Origin: Hyphomicrobium_A sp044507625
GTDB taxonomy: Bacteria > Pseudomonadota > Alphaproteobacteria > Rhizobiales > Hyphomicrobiaceae
Assembly: GCA_044507625.1 (NCBI GenBank)
Contig: JBIQJE010000013.1
Span: 43,539 to 107,538 of the forward strand
DNA length: 64,000 nucleotides
Direction of reading: 5' to 3'
The first letter of the stretch is position 1. Each line of letters begins with the position of its first letter. This document shows positions 46,450 to 55,548 of the stretch, piece by piece. The position numbers were made by a program, and so were the translations under genes. The notes below the pieces were generated by a model, which saw only the letters and a list, made by a program, of their open reading frames with translations, was not told where the DNA came from and did no database searches.

Positions 46450-46845
46450 CTAGACGGAGCTGAGGTGCATAGCCATGAGATGGCCGATCCAGACCGCAAC
46501 GATGCACACCGTTACCGAGGCGAGAATGTAGGCGCCCGCATGCAGCCACTGGCTTTCCTGCATCAGCACCATCGTCTGCAGGCTGAAGGCGGAAAAGGTC
46601 GTATAGCCCCCGCATAGTCCTATGGCGACGAAGGCGCGGATATCGGGATCGACGTCATATCGGCCCTGTGGCCCGGTCAGGGCCACGAAGAAGCCGATGA
46701 TCAGCGAGCCGATGACGTTAATCAGCAGCGTGCCCCACGGGAACGTCTCGCCAAAAAGGCGGTTTCCCAGGCCGGTGCACCAGAACCGGGCCATTCCGCC
46801 CAGGGCGCTTCCCGCCGCAATCCAGAGATAAGTCTGCACGCGCAT
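46450..46845 (-). CDS. crcB: Fluoride ion channel CrcB/Fluc
   Basis: CrcB exports fluoride as a dimeric channel in the inner membrane. The 131-residue product has four membrane segments and the family motifs GGMARFWCTG, FPWGTLLINVIGSLIIGF with the conserved Asn, and GLCGGYTTFSAFSLQT with the Phe/Thr filter. Its leader carries a fluoride riboswitch, an intrinsic terminator and a promoter, which explains its regulation. The ribosome-binding site is very close to the ATG, so a GTG two codons later (46839) could be used instead. Confidence 0.97.
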   Translation of the reverse strand: MRVQTYLWIAAGSALGGMARFWCTGLGNRLFGETFPWGTLLINVIGSLIIGFFVALTGPQGRYDVDPDIRAFVAIGLCGGYTTFSAFSLQTMVLMQESQWLHAGAYILASVTVCIVAVWIGHLMAMHLSSV

Positions 46846-46881
46846 CTCCCTTCGATAGCTTCAGCCATCCGCACGCGCAGC

Positions 46882-46906
46882 AAAAGGGCCACCGAAGCGG
46901 TGGCCC
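46882..46906 (-). terminator. Terminator of the fluoride riboswitch expression platform
   Basis: On the minus strand GGGCCACCG pairs with CGGTGGCCC over a 3-base loop and is followed by TTTTG. It lies between the aptamer and crcB, so it should stop transcription unless fluoride stabilises the aptamer. Confidence 0.85.
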
Positions 46907-46952
46907 GAAACACGACCCACCGCTTCAGCGCGCTGCCTTGAGCAGCCGCATG

Positions 46953-47010
46953 CGGTAGGAGTCATCAGCCCGCAGACATCCGCGAGCGGTTATGGGGAAC
47001 CCCATCCCCG
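46953..47010 (-). ncRNA. Fluoride riboswitch (crcB motif)
   Basis: On the minus strand the leader reads GGGGATGGGGTTCCCC, then ATAACCGC, and ends with GCGGGCTGATGACTCCTACC. These match the conserved parts of the crcB RNA: a 5' GATGG hairpin, the AACCGC strand and the CTGATGACTCCTAC end. A promoter lies just upstream and a terminator just downstream, followed by crcB. Fluoride binding should allow read-through into the channel gene. Confidence 0.95.
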
Positions 47011-47017
47011 TACCCAT

Positions 47018-47046
47018 ACGCTATGAACTCGATGACCGCAGGTCAA
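47018..47046 (-). promoter_or_regulatory. Promoter of the fluoride riboswitch-crcB transcript
   Basis: On the minus strand TTGACC (47041-47046) and TAGCGT (47018-47023) are separated by exactly 17 bases. Starting about 7 bases further places the first base at the edge of the riboswitch aptamer. Confidence 0.65.
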
Positions 47047-47099
47047 GACGGCCGCGGACCAGCCATGCCCGCAACCGTCTTCCGTGCTCCGCGCTGTCT

Positions 47100-49166
47100 C
47101 TACTCGGCCGCCTGCCGGTGTTCCGCCAGCACCTGGTCGGCAAGGCGGCCCGTGAGTTCGGCAAGGTGGTTGAAGCGCGCCGTGTAGGTGCCGACGCCCG
47201 ATGTCGCCGACCTCAGATCGACGATGAGATTCGCCATCTCGGAAGCTGGCATCTGTGCCTGCACCACGTCCCAGCCGCTCCAGCCGTCGCGGGCATCGAA
47301 GCCCAGGATCTGGCCGCGCCGCTGCGCGATGATCGCGTTGATGCGCGCCGTCGCCTCGCTCGGCACCGCGATCTCCACTGCCATCACCGGCTCCAGCAGA
47401 ACTGGCGAGCACTTTGGCAGCCCGTCGGTCATGCCGATACGCGCCGCCTGGCGGAACGCCATGTCCGAGGAATCGACCGTGTGATAGGAGCCGTCGAGCA
47501 GGGTGACCTGCACGTCCACCACGGGGAAGCCGAGCGGGCCGTGCTGCAGGTAATCCTTCACGCCGATCTCCACCGATGGGATGAACTGCCGCGGAACGAC
47601 GCCGCCGGTAATCTTGTCGTTGAATGCAAACCCCGCTCCGCGCGGGCGCGGCTCGATCTCCAGCACCACGTCGCCGAACTGGCCATGGCCGCCGGACTGC
47701 TTTTTATGCCGCCCGCGCACCTGGGTGCCGGAGCGGATGGTTTCTTTATATGGCACCTGCTGCGGCTGGCGTTCGACGCTTACGCCATACTTGCGCTGCA
47801 GCCGCTCCAGGGCGACACGCAAATGCATCTCGCCCTGCCCGAGCAGAAGCATCTGATGCGTGTCGGAGTTCGTCTCGACGCTCAGCGAGGGATCCTCCTC
47901 CAGGAGCTTGCCGAGCGCGGTCGTCAGCTTCACCTCGTCTTTGCGGTCCTTCAGGCCGAGGCCGATGGCGAACACGGGCTCCGGCGCGGGAGCACCCTTC
48001 ACCTGCACCGCTCCGCCCTTCTCCGCACTGATCGTATCGCCGGAGCGAATTCCTTCGAGGCGCCCGAAGGCAACCGTTTCACCGGCCTTTGCCGGCCCTC
48101 GCTTGACCGGCTCCTCCCCGCGCAGCGCAAAGACGCCGGCGATCCGCTCGTCGCGGCCCTCGGGTCCCGTCACGACGGTCCCGTCGCCGAACTCACCTGT
48201 CAGCACGCGCGCGAGCGAGAGTTTACCGCCGTGCGCCGTATAGAGCGACTTCATAACGTAGGCCGCGGACTTGGCGTTCTCCAGCTTCAGCCGCCGCGCA
48301 GTCACCTCGACCGTAGGCGTCTCGTGGCGCAGGGCCTTGAGGAGACGGAAGATGCCGTGGTTGTTGCGCGCCGACCCGAGCAGGACCGGACAGATCAATC
48401 CGTCGCGAAACTCCTGCGTCAGATCCTGGAATATCTTGTCGCGCGATGTCGGCACGTCGGTGAGGAGCTGCTCCATCAGCTCGTCGTCGTGGTCGGCAAG
48501 CTGTTCCAGCATATGGAAGCGCGCTTCCTTCTCGCGCTCCGAAAGGGTTGCGGGCAGCTCGACGATCTCCGACGGCGCATTGGTGCGATAAACGAAGGCA
48601 CGTTCCGAAGCGAGATCGACGAACCCCGTCGCAACGCCATTTTCCCAGATCGGGATCTGCCGCAGAACGAGCGGACGCGCACTCGCCGGCTGCAGCATCG
48701 GCACCAGCTCCCGCAGCGGGATTGCGGATTCATCGATCTTGTTCAGGAACAGAAGGTGCGGAATGCCCCGATCCTCGAGCTGCTTCAGGATCACTTGCAG
48801 CGCGGGAACGCGCCGGGCATCGGCTTCGCACACGACGACCGCGGCATCGCAGGCCGTCAGCGCCAATGCCCCCTCGTGCTGGAATTCGATCGAGCCGGGG
48901 CAGTCGAGAAAGGTGAAGTTGTCATCGAGGAAAGACGTGTCGGCAACGTTTAGCGAAACACTCATGCCGTGCTCGCGGGCTTCTGGGCTCGCGTCGCCCA
49001 CGGACGTCTTATCGTTCACGGTGCCCGCGCGCTGGATAGCGCCGGTACGCGCCAGGATCGCTTCGAGAAGAGTGGTTTTGCCGCTGAGATAGGGCCCGAC
49101 GAGTGCGATGCAGCGGGAGCGTGAGCTCCCACTTGCTCCCGTCCTGGAAACTTCGGAGTGTGCCAT
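47100..49166 (-). CDS. Elongation factor G-like GTPase (EF-G paralogue)
   Basis: The 688-residue product has the full EF-G domain order: GTPase domain with the P-loop GPYLSGKTT (about residues 24-32), DCPG and NKID, then domains II to V ending in SGVGTYTARFNHLAELT. The region where true EF-G has ERGITI reads EHGMSVSLN, so this is the EF-G2-like paralogue rather than the main translocase. Its role is unclear; some relatives act in ribosome recycling or stress. The main fusA with str operon genes is not here. Its stop lies 90 bases before the fluoride riboswitch on the same strand. Confidence 0.88.
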   Translation of the reverse strand: MAHSEVSRTGASGSSRSRCIALVGPYLSGKTTLLEAILARTGAIQRAGTVNDKTSVGDASPEAREHGMSVSLNVADTSFLDDNFTFLDCPGSIEFQHEGALALTACDAAVVVCEADARRVPALQVILKQLEDRGIPHLLFLNKIDESAIPLRELVPMLQPASARPLVLRQIPIWENGVATGFVDLASERAFVYRTNAPSEIVELPATLSEREKEARFHMLEQLADHDDELMEQLLTDVPTSRDKIFQDLTQEFRDGLICPVLLGSARNNHGIFRLLKALRHETPTVEVTARRLKLENAKSAAYVMKSLYTAHGGKLSLARVLTGEFGDGTVVTGPEGRDERIAGVFALRGEEPVKRGPAKAGETVAFGRLEGIRSGDTISAEKGGAVQVKGAPAPEPVFAIGLGLKDRKDEVKLTTALGKLLEEDPSLSVETNSDTHQMLLLGQGEMHLRVALERLQRKYGVSVERQPQQVPYKETIRSGTQVRGRHKKQSGGHGQFGDVVLEIEPRPRGAGFAFNDKITGGVVPRQFIPSVEIGVKDYLQHGPLGFPVVDVQVTLLDGSYHTVDSSDMAFRQAARIGMTDGLPKCSPVLLEPVMAVEIAVPSEATARINAIIAQRRGQILGFDARDGWSGWDVVQAQMPASEMANLIVDLRSATSGVGTYTARFNHLAELTGRLADQVLAEHRQAAE

Positions 49167-49520
49167 CTGCTTCCTCCTTCGGTTGGAGGCGCACGCACCT
49201 GCTTGCGCGCGCGCCCCGCGCCTCAGGAGGAGCGCGACCCAGAAAGACTAGCACCGAATGGAAGATACGGACACGGGGATATCGCTGCGCGACTGACCAG
49301 AGCCGCCGCAAGGCGCAAGACGCCGAGGAGGCAGCGTCGCCTGGAATTCGCGGAGGGCGACTATTCGGCTTCGGCGTTGGGCCGCACCGGCGACTTTGGC
49401 TCACCTTGGAGCGATCGTAAGGCGCTGCCCCGGGTGATGAAACCTGCGACGGAACGGTGGAACGCGCGCGATACCTCCACGTTGTTCCCGCACAAACAGG
49501 AACATCGCTCGGAGGCTTCA
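49167..49520. other. Divergent intergenic region between EF-G-like and PRC-barrel genes
   Basis: About 350 bases that should hold promoters in both directions. No clear -35/-10 pair or gene was recognised. GGAGGCTTCA before 49521 is the ribosome-binding site of the PRC-barrel gene. Confidence 0.35.
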
Positions 49521-49898
49521 ATGGCGACATCCACAGTACACCCCAATCACCAACTAATCTCGAGCGAAGATGTCGAGGGCACCGTAGTCTACGGCCTCGG
49601 CAGGGAGAAAGTCGGCGAGATCGACCACCTCATGATCGACAAGCTGTCGGGCCGCGTCATCTACGCGGTCATGAGCTTCGGCGGCTTCCTGGGCCTTGGC
49701 CACAGCCATTACCCAGTGCCCTGGGGCGCCCTGAAATATGACACCTCGCTCGGCGGTTTCCGAACCACGATCACCGAGGAGCAGCTCCGCGACGCACCGG
49801 CGTTCAGCGACGACTGCTGGGGCGATCGCGACTGGGAGACAGTGACCCACCGCCATTACGGCGTGGAGCCCTACTGGAACTCGCCGATGGCTCGCTGA
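49521..49898 (+). CDS. PRC-barrel domain protein
   Basis: PRC-barrel domains bind proteins or RNA; in alphaproteobacteria such small proteins are often stress-induced. The 125-residue product has one domain: LISSEDVEGTVVYGLGREKV, GEIDHLMIDKLSGRVIY and SFGGFLGLGHSHYPVPWG in order. The C-terminal part ends in HRHYGVEPYW. The ATG at 49521 has GGAGG seven bases upstream. It starts a run of small plus-strand genes whose roles are not known. Confidence 0.88.
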   Translation: MATSTVHPNHQLISSEDVEGTVVYGLGREKVGEIDHLMIDKLSGRVIYAVMSFGGFLGLGHSHYPVPWGALKYDTSLGGFRTTITEEQLRDAPAFSDDCWGDRDWETVTHRHYGVEPYWNSPMAR

Positions 49899-49984
49899 TA
49901 CCGGACGCCTGCCGCGCCCTTGCCGGCAGGCGTTTTCGTGCGAGCCGTGAGACACCCTTCAAATCCAAAGCCGGTGCCACCGAG

Positions 49985-50173
49985 ATGCCACGTATCGAAC
50001 CCGCAACGCGCCCCTCGAGCAGTCCGCGTGAAAATACGCCCGGCGCCAAAGAGGCCAGGCGCGCCCCTACTTTCTCCGCCGATCGGAAGGGCGAGTCGAG
50101 TGCCGGCGCGCTTTCCGACAAAGATAAAAAGCGCGCCGTCGCCGCCAGCTCCGACGGCAGCAACAAGCGCTAG
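49985..50173 (+). CDS. Small hypothetical protein
   Basis: A 62-residue open frame encodes a very hydrophilic product rich in Ser, Arg, Lys and Ala, with no hydrophobic segment. It ends in DKDKKRAVAASSDGSNKR. It lies 86 bases after the PRC-barrel gene. The ribosome-binding site is weak, so it may not be real. If real, it is probably disordered. Confidence 0.4.
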   Translation: MPRIEPATRPSSSPRENTPGAKEARRAPTFSADRKGESSAGALSDKDKKRAVAASSDGSNKR

Positions 50174-50283
50174 GCCCTGAAATTAGAGAGCTGTGTTCGC
50201 GATTCTGAAGCGCTCGCGGCTTCGCGCTTGCGCAAACCTGCGACCCCTCAAATTTGACAGCAAAGGATCATCGGTAAGCCCAG

Positions 50284-50562
50284 ATGAGCAACCCGTTGCG
50301 ATTGGTCTACGCCCGCCCCGCCCACCAGCCCGCACACGATGATGAAAGCCACGCAGCGTCCCCACCCGCACGCCGGTGGAAGGTGGTGCGACGCGACGAT
50401 CAACTTGTTCTTGGCCGCTACGCCTCAAAGCAGAAAGCCTGCTCGGCCGCCACGCGCTTCAGCGCCGACGGATGCACCTATGACGTGGTCGAGGATGCAG
50501 CGCCTGTCCGGAAGCAAACGCGCCTCGCATCGACGCCCGACGTGCCGAACGCTCCCAATTGA
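50284..50562 (+). CDS. Small hypothetical protein
   Basis: A 92-residue open frame encodes a soluble, mixed-charge product. The middle part, RRWKVVRRDDQLVLGRYAS, followed by KQKACSAATRFSADG, looks like a folded beta-rich core. No family is recognised. There is a modest ribosome-binding site (GGTAAG, six bases upstream). It lies between two other small unknown genes on the same strand. Confidence 0.45.
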   Translation: MSNPLRLVYARPAHQPAHDDESHAASPPARRWKVVRRDDQLVLGRYASKQKACSAATRFSADGCTYDVVEDAAPVRKQTRLASTPDVPNAPN

Positions 50563-50782
50563 GACCAGCGCGATCGCCTAAGTTGTCGTGCGAAGACGAC
50601 TGCCTGAATATTGCGACGCACAACTTGCGCAAAGAATTCGTGCTTTCCAATTCGCAATAGCACAATGGAAAATACTTGCTCTGGAACCCAATTGAAGCAT
50701 TATGAATTAATAAGTTCGCTTGAACCTGTTGATAGCGGACTGGGTCGCCGGTTTTGGCGGTCCGAAGGAAGCGAGGCGTGCG

Positions 50783-51019
50783 ATGGGTATGAAATCCCTG
50801 ATGTCGGCAGCCCATGCGGCGGGCTATGCCATGGCAGCCGAAGAGATGGCAGCCGAGGAAATCGTCGAGGCGCGGACGGCACGCGTGCCATCGACAGCCC
50901 TGGTCGTCCATCAGCCCGTCCAGCGTAGCCTGCTGGCGAGTGCGCACCGCTCGCTGCGCCGTATGTGGGTGCGGGCATGGCTCGCTGATCCGTGGAGCCA
51001 CCGCGGCGCGGCCGCCTGA
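50783..51019 (+). CDS. Small hypothetical protein
   Basis: The 78-residue product starts at an ATG preceded by a purine-rich stretch (GGAAGCGAGG). The N-terminal half is Ala-rich and helical (MSAAHAAGYAMAAEEMAAEE). The C-terminal half is basic with many Arg and Trp (SLRRMWVRAWLADPW). No family is recognised. An in-frame ATG at 50720 would add 21 residues but has no clear ribosome-binding site. Confidence 0.45.
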   Translation: MGMKSLMSAAHAAGYAMAAEEMAAEEIVEARTARVPSTALVVHQPVQRSLLASAHRSLRRMWVRAWLADPWSHRGAAA

Positions 51020-51258
51020 GGGCACACACGGCCGGCCACACCTTGGGCCGGCCTCCGATCGCGTGAAATCCAAAAATTGACGATGCCCCGCGCGATGCTG
51101 AGATGCTCCGCGCGATGCTGAACCGCATCCGCAAGGGAGAATGCCGGCGTTGACAGTATAGCGCCAACGCGCCGCACCGTATTTCCGTGCTGCCGTGCTC
51201 AGGTCGGTTTTCGCGCCCGTTACCCAGCCACGGCCAGCGCGCAGCACCGTTCTCGCCG

Positions 51259-51369
51259 TTACGCGACGAGCCAGCTCACCAGAAGCGCAAGCAGCGCCAC
51301 CGCCAGCGCAGCCCGCCAATAGCTGCAGGTCGAGCATGGTGCGCCAGGGGCATCCGCGGGCCCGCCCAT
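51259..51369 (-). CDS. Candidate 36-residue single-span membrane protein
   Basis: A short open frame begins 13 bases after the aspartate aminotransferase stop. It encodes a short N-terminal part with a Cys pair (PCSTCSYW) followed by a clean membrane segment (ALAVALLALLVSWLVA) that runs to the stop. This is the shape of a small membrane regulator, but it could be chance. It would be co-transcribed with the aminotransferase gene. Confidence 0.4.
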   Translation of the reverse strand: MGGPADAPGAPCSTCSYWRAALAVALLALLVSWLVA

Positions 51370-51381
51370 TCGGCGGTTCCC

Positions 51382-52584
51382 TCAGCGCAGGTTCCCGCAG
51401 AACCGCTGAATGCGGCGACACGCATCCTCGAGCACGTCCTTCGAGGTCGCATACGATACGCGGAAGGCCGGCGAGGATGCGAACGCGGCGCCATGCACTA
51501 CGGCAACGCCCTCCTCCTCCAGCAGCGCCGTCGCGAAATCCTCATCGCTCGCGATCACCTTGCCCGAAGCGCTCGTCTTGCCGATCGTGCCGGCACAGCT
51601 GGGGTAGACATAGAACGCCCCCTCCGGCTTCGGGCACTTGAGACCCGACGCCTGGTTCAGCATCGACACGACGAGATCGCGCCGCTCGACGAACTTGGCG
51701 TTGTTGGCGGCGATGAAATCCTGCGGCCCGTCCAGCGCCTCGACGGCCGCGGCCTGCGTGATCGAGCACGGATTGGACGTCGACTGCGACTGCAGCTTGC
51801 GCATGGCGTCAATGAGCTGCACCGGCCCGCCCGCATAGCCAAGTCGCCAGCCGGTCATGCAGTAGGCCTTCGACAGGCCATTGATCGTCAGAGTGCGATC
51901 GAAAAGACCCGGCTCGACGGCCGCCACGGTATGAAACTCCAGTCCGTCATAGAGCAGGTGCTCATAGATATCGTCCGTCATGATCCAGACATGCGGATGC
52001 TTCAGCAGCACGTCCGTCAGCGCCTTGATCTCATCGCGCGAATAGGCCGCGCCCGTCGGGTTCGACGGCGAGTTGAAGATCAGCCACTTCGTCTTCGGCG
52101 TGATCGCCGCTTCGAGCGCGGCGGGCTTCAGCCGGTAGCCGTCCTCGATCGTCGTCGGCACGAACACCGGCTTGGCGTCGGCGAGCATGACGATGTCGGC
52201 ATAGGAGACCCAGCACGGCGCAGGAATAATCACCTCATCGCCGGGGTTCAGCGTCGCCAGTAGCGCGTTATAGATGACCTGCTTGCCGCCCGTGCCGACG
52301 GAAATCTGGTTCGGCTTATAGTCGAGGCCGTTCTCGCGGGCGAACTTGCGGACGATCGCTGCCTTGAGCTCAGGCGTGCCATCGACATCGGTATATTTGG
52401 TCCTGCCCTCGGCAAGCGCCTTCACGGCGGCCTGCTTGATGTTGTCCGGCGTGTCGAAGTCCGGCTCGCCGGCAGACAATCCGATCACGTCCCGCCCCGC
52501 CGCCTTGAGCTGTCGCGCTTTCGTCGACACCGCGATGGTCGCCGACGGCTGGATGCGGTTCAAACTGTCGGCGATGAAGCCCAT
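51382..52584 (-). CDS. Aspartate aminotransferase (class I, pyridoxal phosphate)
   Basis: The 400-residue product is a class I aminotransferase of the Bacillus/rhizobial aspartate subgroup, moving amino groups between aspartate and 2-oxoglutarate. The landmarks are GLSAGEPDFDTP, VGTGGKQVIYNALLA, NSPSNPTGAAYSRDE and the cofactor lysine in NGLSKAYCMTGWRLGY (about residue 238). FRVSYATS near the end holds the carboxylate-binding Arg. Length is normal. It may share a message with the 36-residue membrane protein downstream. Confidence 0.93.
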   Translation of the reverse strand: MGFIADSLNRIQPSATIAVSTKARQLKAAGRDVIGLSAGEPDFDTPDNIKQAAVKALAEGRTKYTDVDGTPELKAAIVRKFARENGLDYKPNQISVGTGGKQVIYNALLATLNPGDEVIIPAPCWVSYADIVMLADAKPVFVPTTIEDGYRLKPAALEAAITPKTKWLIFNSPSNPTGAAYSRDEIKALTDVLLKHPHVWIMTDDIYEHLLYDGLEFHTVAAVEPGLFDRTLTINGLSKAYCMTGWRLGYAGGPVQLIDAMRKLQSQSTSNPCSITQAAAVEALDGPQDFIAANNAKFVERRDLVVSMLNQASGLKCPKPEGAFYVYPSCAGTIGKTSASGKVIASDEDFATALLEEEGVAVVHGAAFASSPAFRVSYATSKDVLEDACRRIQRFCGNLR

Positions 52585-52897
52585 TTTCGGAAGCCTTTCG
52601 GATGATCGTTCGGGATCGAAACGGCGCGGACACTATCCGTACCCTGCGGTGACTTCAATACGCTGCTCCGCGCCCGAAGCATGCCGTTCGAGTCGCAAAA
52701 GTGGATAGAAGCCGTTAGCCGGCCACGCATCCCGTGACAGATGCGCAACATGCGCACCGAGAGCGCATTAATCGAAAGAATACGCTGCTATCGCCACAAT
52801 GTGACCCCACACCCGCCATGAACACGGGTAGCATCATTCCCATACGGAACAACGCCGGTGGGCTCACCCCGGCAGGGCCAGGAAGGGATCCCTCGCG
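52585..52897. other. Divergent intergenic region before the aminotransferase gene
   Basis: About 310 bases between the aminotransferase gene (leftward) and a small membrane-protein gene (rightward). It probably holds both promoters. I see no gene, terminator or clear repeat. Confidence 0.35.
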
Positions 52898-53320
52898 ATG
52901 TTCGGGACGGCGCGCCTGAGGTTGATCGCAAGGACAGTCGCCGACGCATGCATCGGCCTCATCCTTTTTGCCGGCTTCGCCGCGGCCGTGGGCCTCTATG
53001 AGCACAACATCGACACCACCTACCGCCTGAGCGACCTGCTCCCGGTAAGCGCCAGTGCCGGCGACTTCTTCAAGATCTCCATCGACAACAGCCCCGTCAT
53101 CGCCGCAGCCGTCGTCGCAACGGCCGTGCCGGTGCCCCAGTCCGCCATTTTCGCCGGGCCGCCTCCCGTCCCGACCGATATGGCGCTCGGGCTGCTGGCC
53201 GCCATTTTTTCGGCAATTGTGGCTCTTAACCTTGCGTTTTTCCGCCATCTTCGCCGCGCGTACGCCTCCCCGCGGCGAGGAGCCGTGGAGGAGAGGCCAG
53301 GCTCTGCTGGGGGCCCTTGA
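52898..53320 (+). CDS. Hypothetical membrane protein with two spans
   Basis: The 140-residue product has a membrane segment near residues 15-33 (ACIGLILFAGFAAAVGLY), an outside loop of about 55 residues, and a second at about 96-114 (ALGLLAAIFSAIVALNLAFF). The C-terminal tail is basic. No family is recognised. It precedes the sortase-like gene by 128 bases on the same strand. Confidence 0.65.
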   Translation: MFGTARLRLIARTVADACIGLILFAGFAAAVGLYEHNIDTTYRLSDLLPVSASAGDFFKISIDNSPVIAAAVVATAVPVPQSAIFAGPPPVPTDMALGLLAAIFSAIVALNLAFFRHLRRAYASPRRGAVEERPGSAGGP

Positions 53321-53448
53321 CGGCTTCTCCTCCACTCCTAACATTTCGGTAATGGGGCTACTGTACTCGGCATAGGCTCGAAGCCGGTCTTGCACTAGGC
53401 TGATGCCGGGCCAAACAAGCGGGAAACAAACGAAAGCGGAGCTGAACC

Positions 53449-53937
53449 ATGGGCGCAGGCGCTATTCGCAAAAACCTGCCGGTTGCTGTCTTGGTGCTTG
53501 CCGCCGCCGGTCTCGGTGCCGCCGCGGTGAGCGTCGGCAACGGCGAAGGTGTCGTAGAGCGCGGTTTCCAGCGCGCCATCGCCGATCTCGATGCCAAGTC
53601 GCCCACGCCGGCCAGCAGGCAGCCGGTCGTCGCCGGCACCGAGGAATTCTGGCTCACCCATCTGGTGCGCGATCAGGGCGCCCTCTCCGCCAAGCCGGTC
53701 TCGGTGGGCGACCGCATCACCATCTCGTCCAACGGACACGACCGCGTGCTGAATGTCGTCACCATCGACAAGCTCGATAGCCACGTGCTCGCCGTCTCGA
53801 CCGACCGGCCGACGCCCCTGCTGCTCGTCACCTGCCGGGATGAAGGGAACCCGAGCGCCCGGCCGGTCCGCTTCCTGATCGAGGCCGGTGACGACTTCCC
53901 CGCGCTATCGTCCGTGAAGACCGCACGCACCCTTTAA
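53449..53937 (+). CDS. Sortase-like exported protein
   Basis: The 162-residue product has an N-terminal membrane or signal segment (LPVAVLVLAAAGLGAAAV). The rest resembles a sortase: FWLTHLVRD (possible catalytic His71), SVGDRITISSNG, which fits the conserved strand of sortases, and PLLLVTCRD (Cys129), like the TLxTC motif. An Arg follows in SARPVRFLI. It is shorter than usual sortases. Sortases join proteins to surfaces or to each other; they are rare in Gram-negatives, and no substrate was seen here. The assignment rests on motif order and is not certain. Confidence 0.5.
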   Translation: MGAGAIRKNLPVAVLVLAAAGLGAAAVSVGNGEGVVERGFQRAIADLDAKSPTPASRQPVVAGTEEFWLTHLVRDQGALSAKPVSVGDRITISSNGHDRVLNVVTIDKLDSHVLAVSTDRPTPLLLVTCRDEGNPSARPVRFLIEAGDDFPALSSVKTARTL

Positions 53938-54181
53938 GGCGGCTTCCCTCAATCGCGCCCGCCGCGTGTCCGCCGGTCTATGAAGCTGCATGTATTAAAC
54001 TCCAGCGCCGCTCGCGAGCCTTTCCGGCTCCGGCTCGCGCTAGGCGGTCTCTATCTATTGACCGCACATGCTGTGGCTGCGCCGCTGCCGGCTTGGTAAG
54101 ATCGCGCGCCGTACGGACAACTGTCATGCGCGCAGGCTAATGCTGCCGGGGCCGCCGCGCCGAAGGGGGAAGCCCACCGCC

Positions 54182-54361
54182 ATGCGTCTCAACCCGCCGA
54201 CCATCGCCATCTTTCTCATCTCGCTGACGCTCGCCCTTCTGGCGCTCATCACCAAGCTCGGCTTCGTGGGCGTGCCCCGTTACTTGCCGCACCAGGAGTT
54301 CTGGCTGGCGATCACCGCCTATATCACGCTGATGGTCGGCAATCTGGTGCGCGGCGTCTGA
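54182..54361 (+). CDS. Small membrane protein with two spans
   Basis: The 59-residue product has two membrane segments, TIAIFLISLTLALLALITKL and FWLAITAYITLMVGNLV, with PRYLPHQ between. Small proteins of this pattern are conserved in Hyphomicrobiales but have no known function. A good purine-rich site (AAGGGGGAAG) lies upstream. It converges on the SDR gene at 54418. Confidence 0.65.
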   Translation: MRLNPPTIAIFLISLTLALLALITKLGFVGVPRYLPHQEFWLAITAYITLMVGNLVRGV

Positions 54362-54417
54362 TCCATCCTCGAAGCGGTGCCTCGACGGATCGGCGCCGCC
54401 CTATCCCTTTCAGCCGC

Positions 54418-55134
<717 letters not shown>

Positions 55135-55188
55135 TTCTCCCCTCGAGTGCCGCGGTGCGTTTCTATGTCTGGGATGACCTTAACTGCT

Positions 55189-55548
55189 TCAGGGACGCCC
55201 CGAGAAGATAAAGTATGCACCCAATGCTATGAACGCGAAGCCAATGCCCTGATGTATCCCGAGCGGCTCCTTCAGGTAGAGTGCCGAGAATACGGTGAAC
55301 ACCGTCAACGTGATCACCTCCTGGATCGTTTTCAGCTGTGCCGGCGAGTAGACGGCGCTGCCGTAGCGGTTGGCCGGCACCGCGAAGCAGTATTCGGCGA
55401 AGGCGATGAGCCAGGAGACGAAGATCACGAGAAGGAGCGGCTGATCCTTGAAGCGCAGGTGTCCGTACCAGGCGAAGGTCATGAAAACATTGGAGATGCA
55501 TAGCAGCACGATCGGCGTGACGTAGGCCGACAGCGGGGAAAAGGGCAT
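55189..55548 (-). CDS. DUF486 family membrane protein
   Basis: The 119-residue product has four membrane segments and matches DUF486, a relative of drug/metabolite transporters: IVLLCISNVFMTFAWYGHL, LVIFVSWLIAFAEYCFAVPA and KTIQEVITLTVFTVFSALY, ending in AFIALGAYFIF. Function is unknown. The ATG at 55548 fits the family start; upstream codons do not. It ends 54 bases before the SDR start on the same strand. Confidence 0.92.
   Translation of the reverse strand: MPFSPLSAYVTPIVLLCISNVFMTFAWYGHLRFKDQPLLLVIFVSWLIAFAEYCFAVPANRYGSAVYSPAQLKTIQEVITLTVFTVFSALYLKEPLGIHQGIGFAFIALGAYFIFSGRP

Noticed and set aside
51088..51121. A 14-base direct repeat with a 20-base period.
   Set aside because: Only two copies in noncoding GC-rich DNA; too little for a CRISPR or regulatory array.
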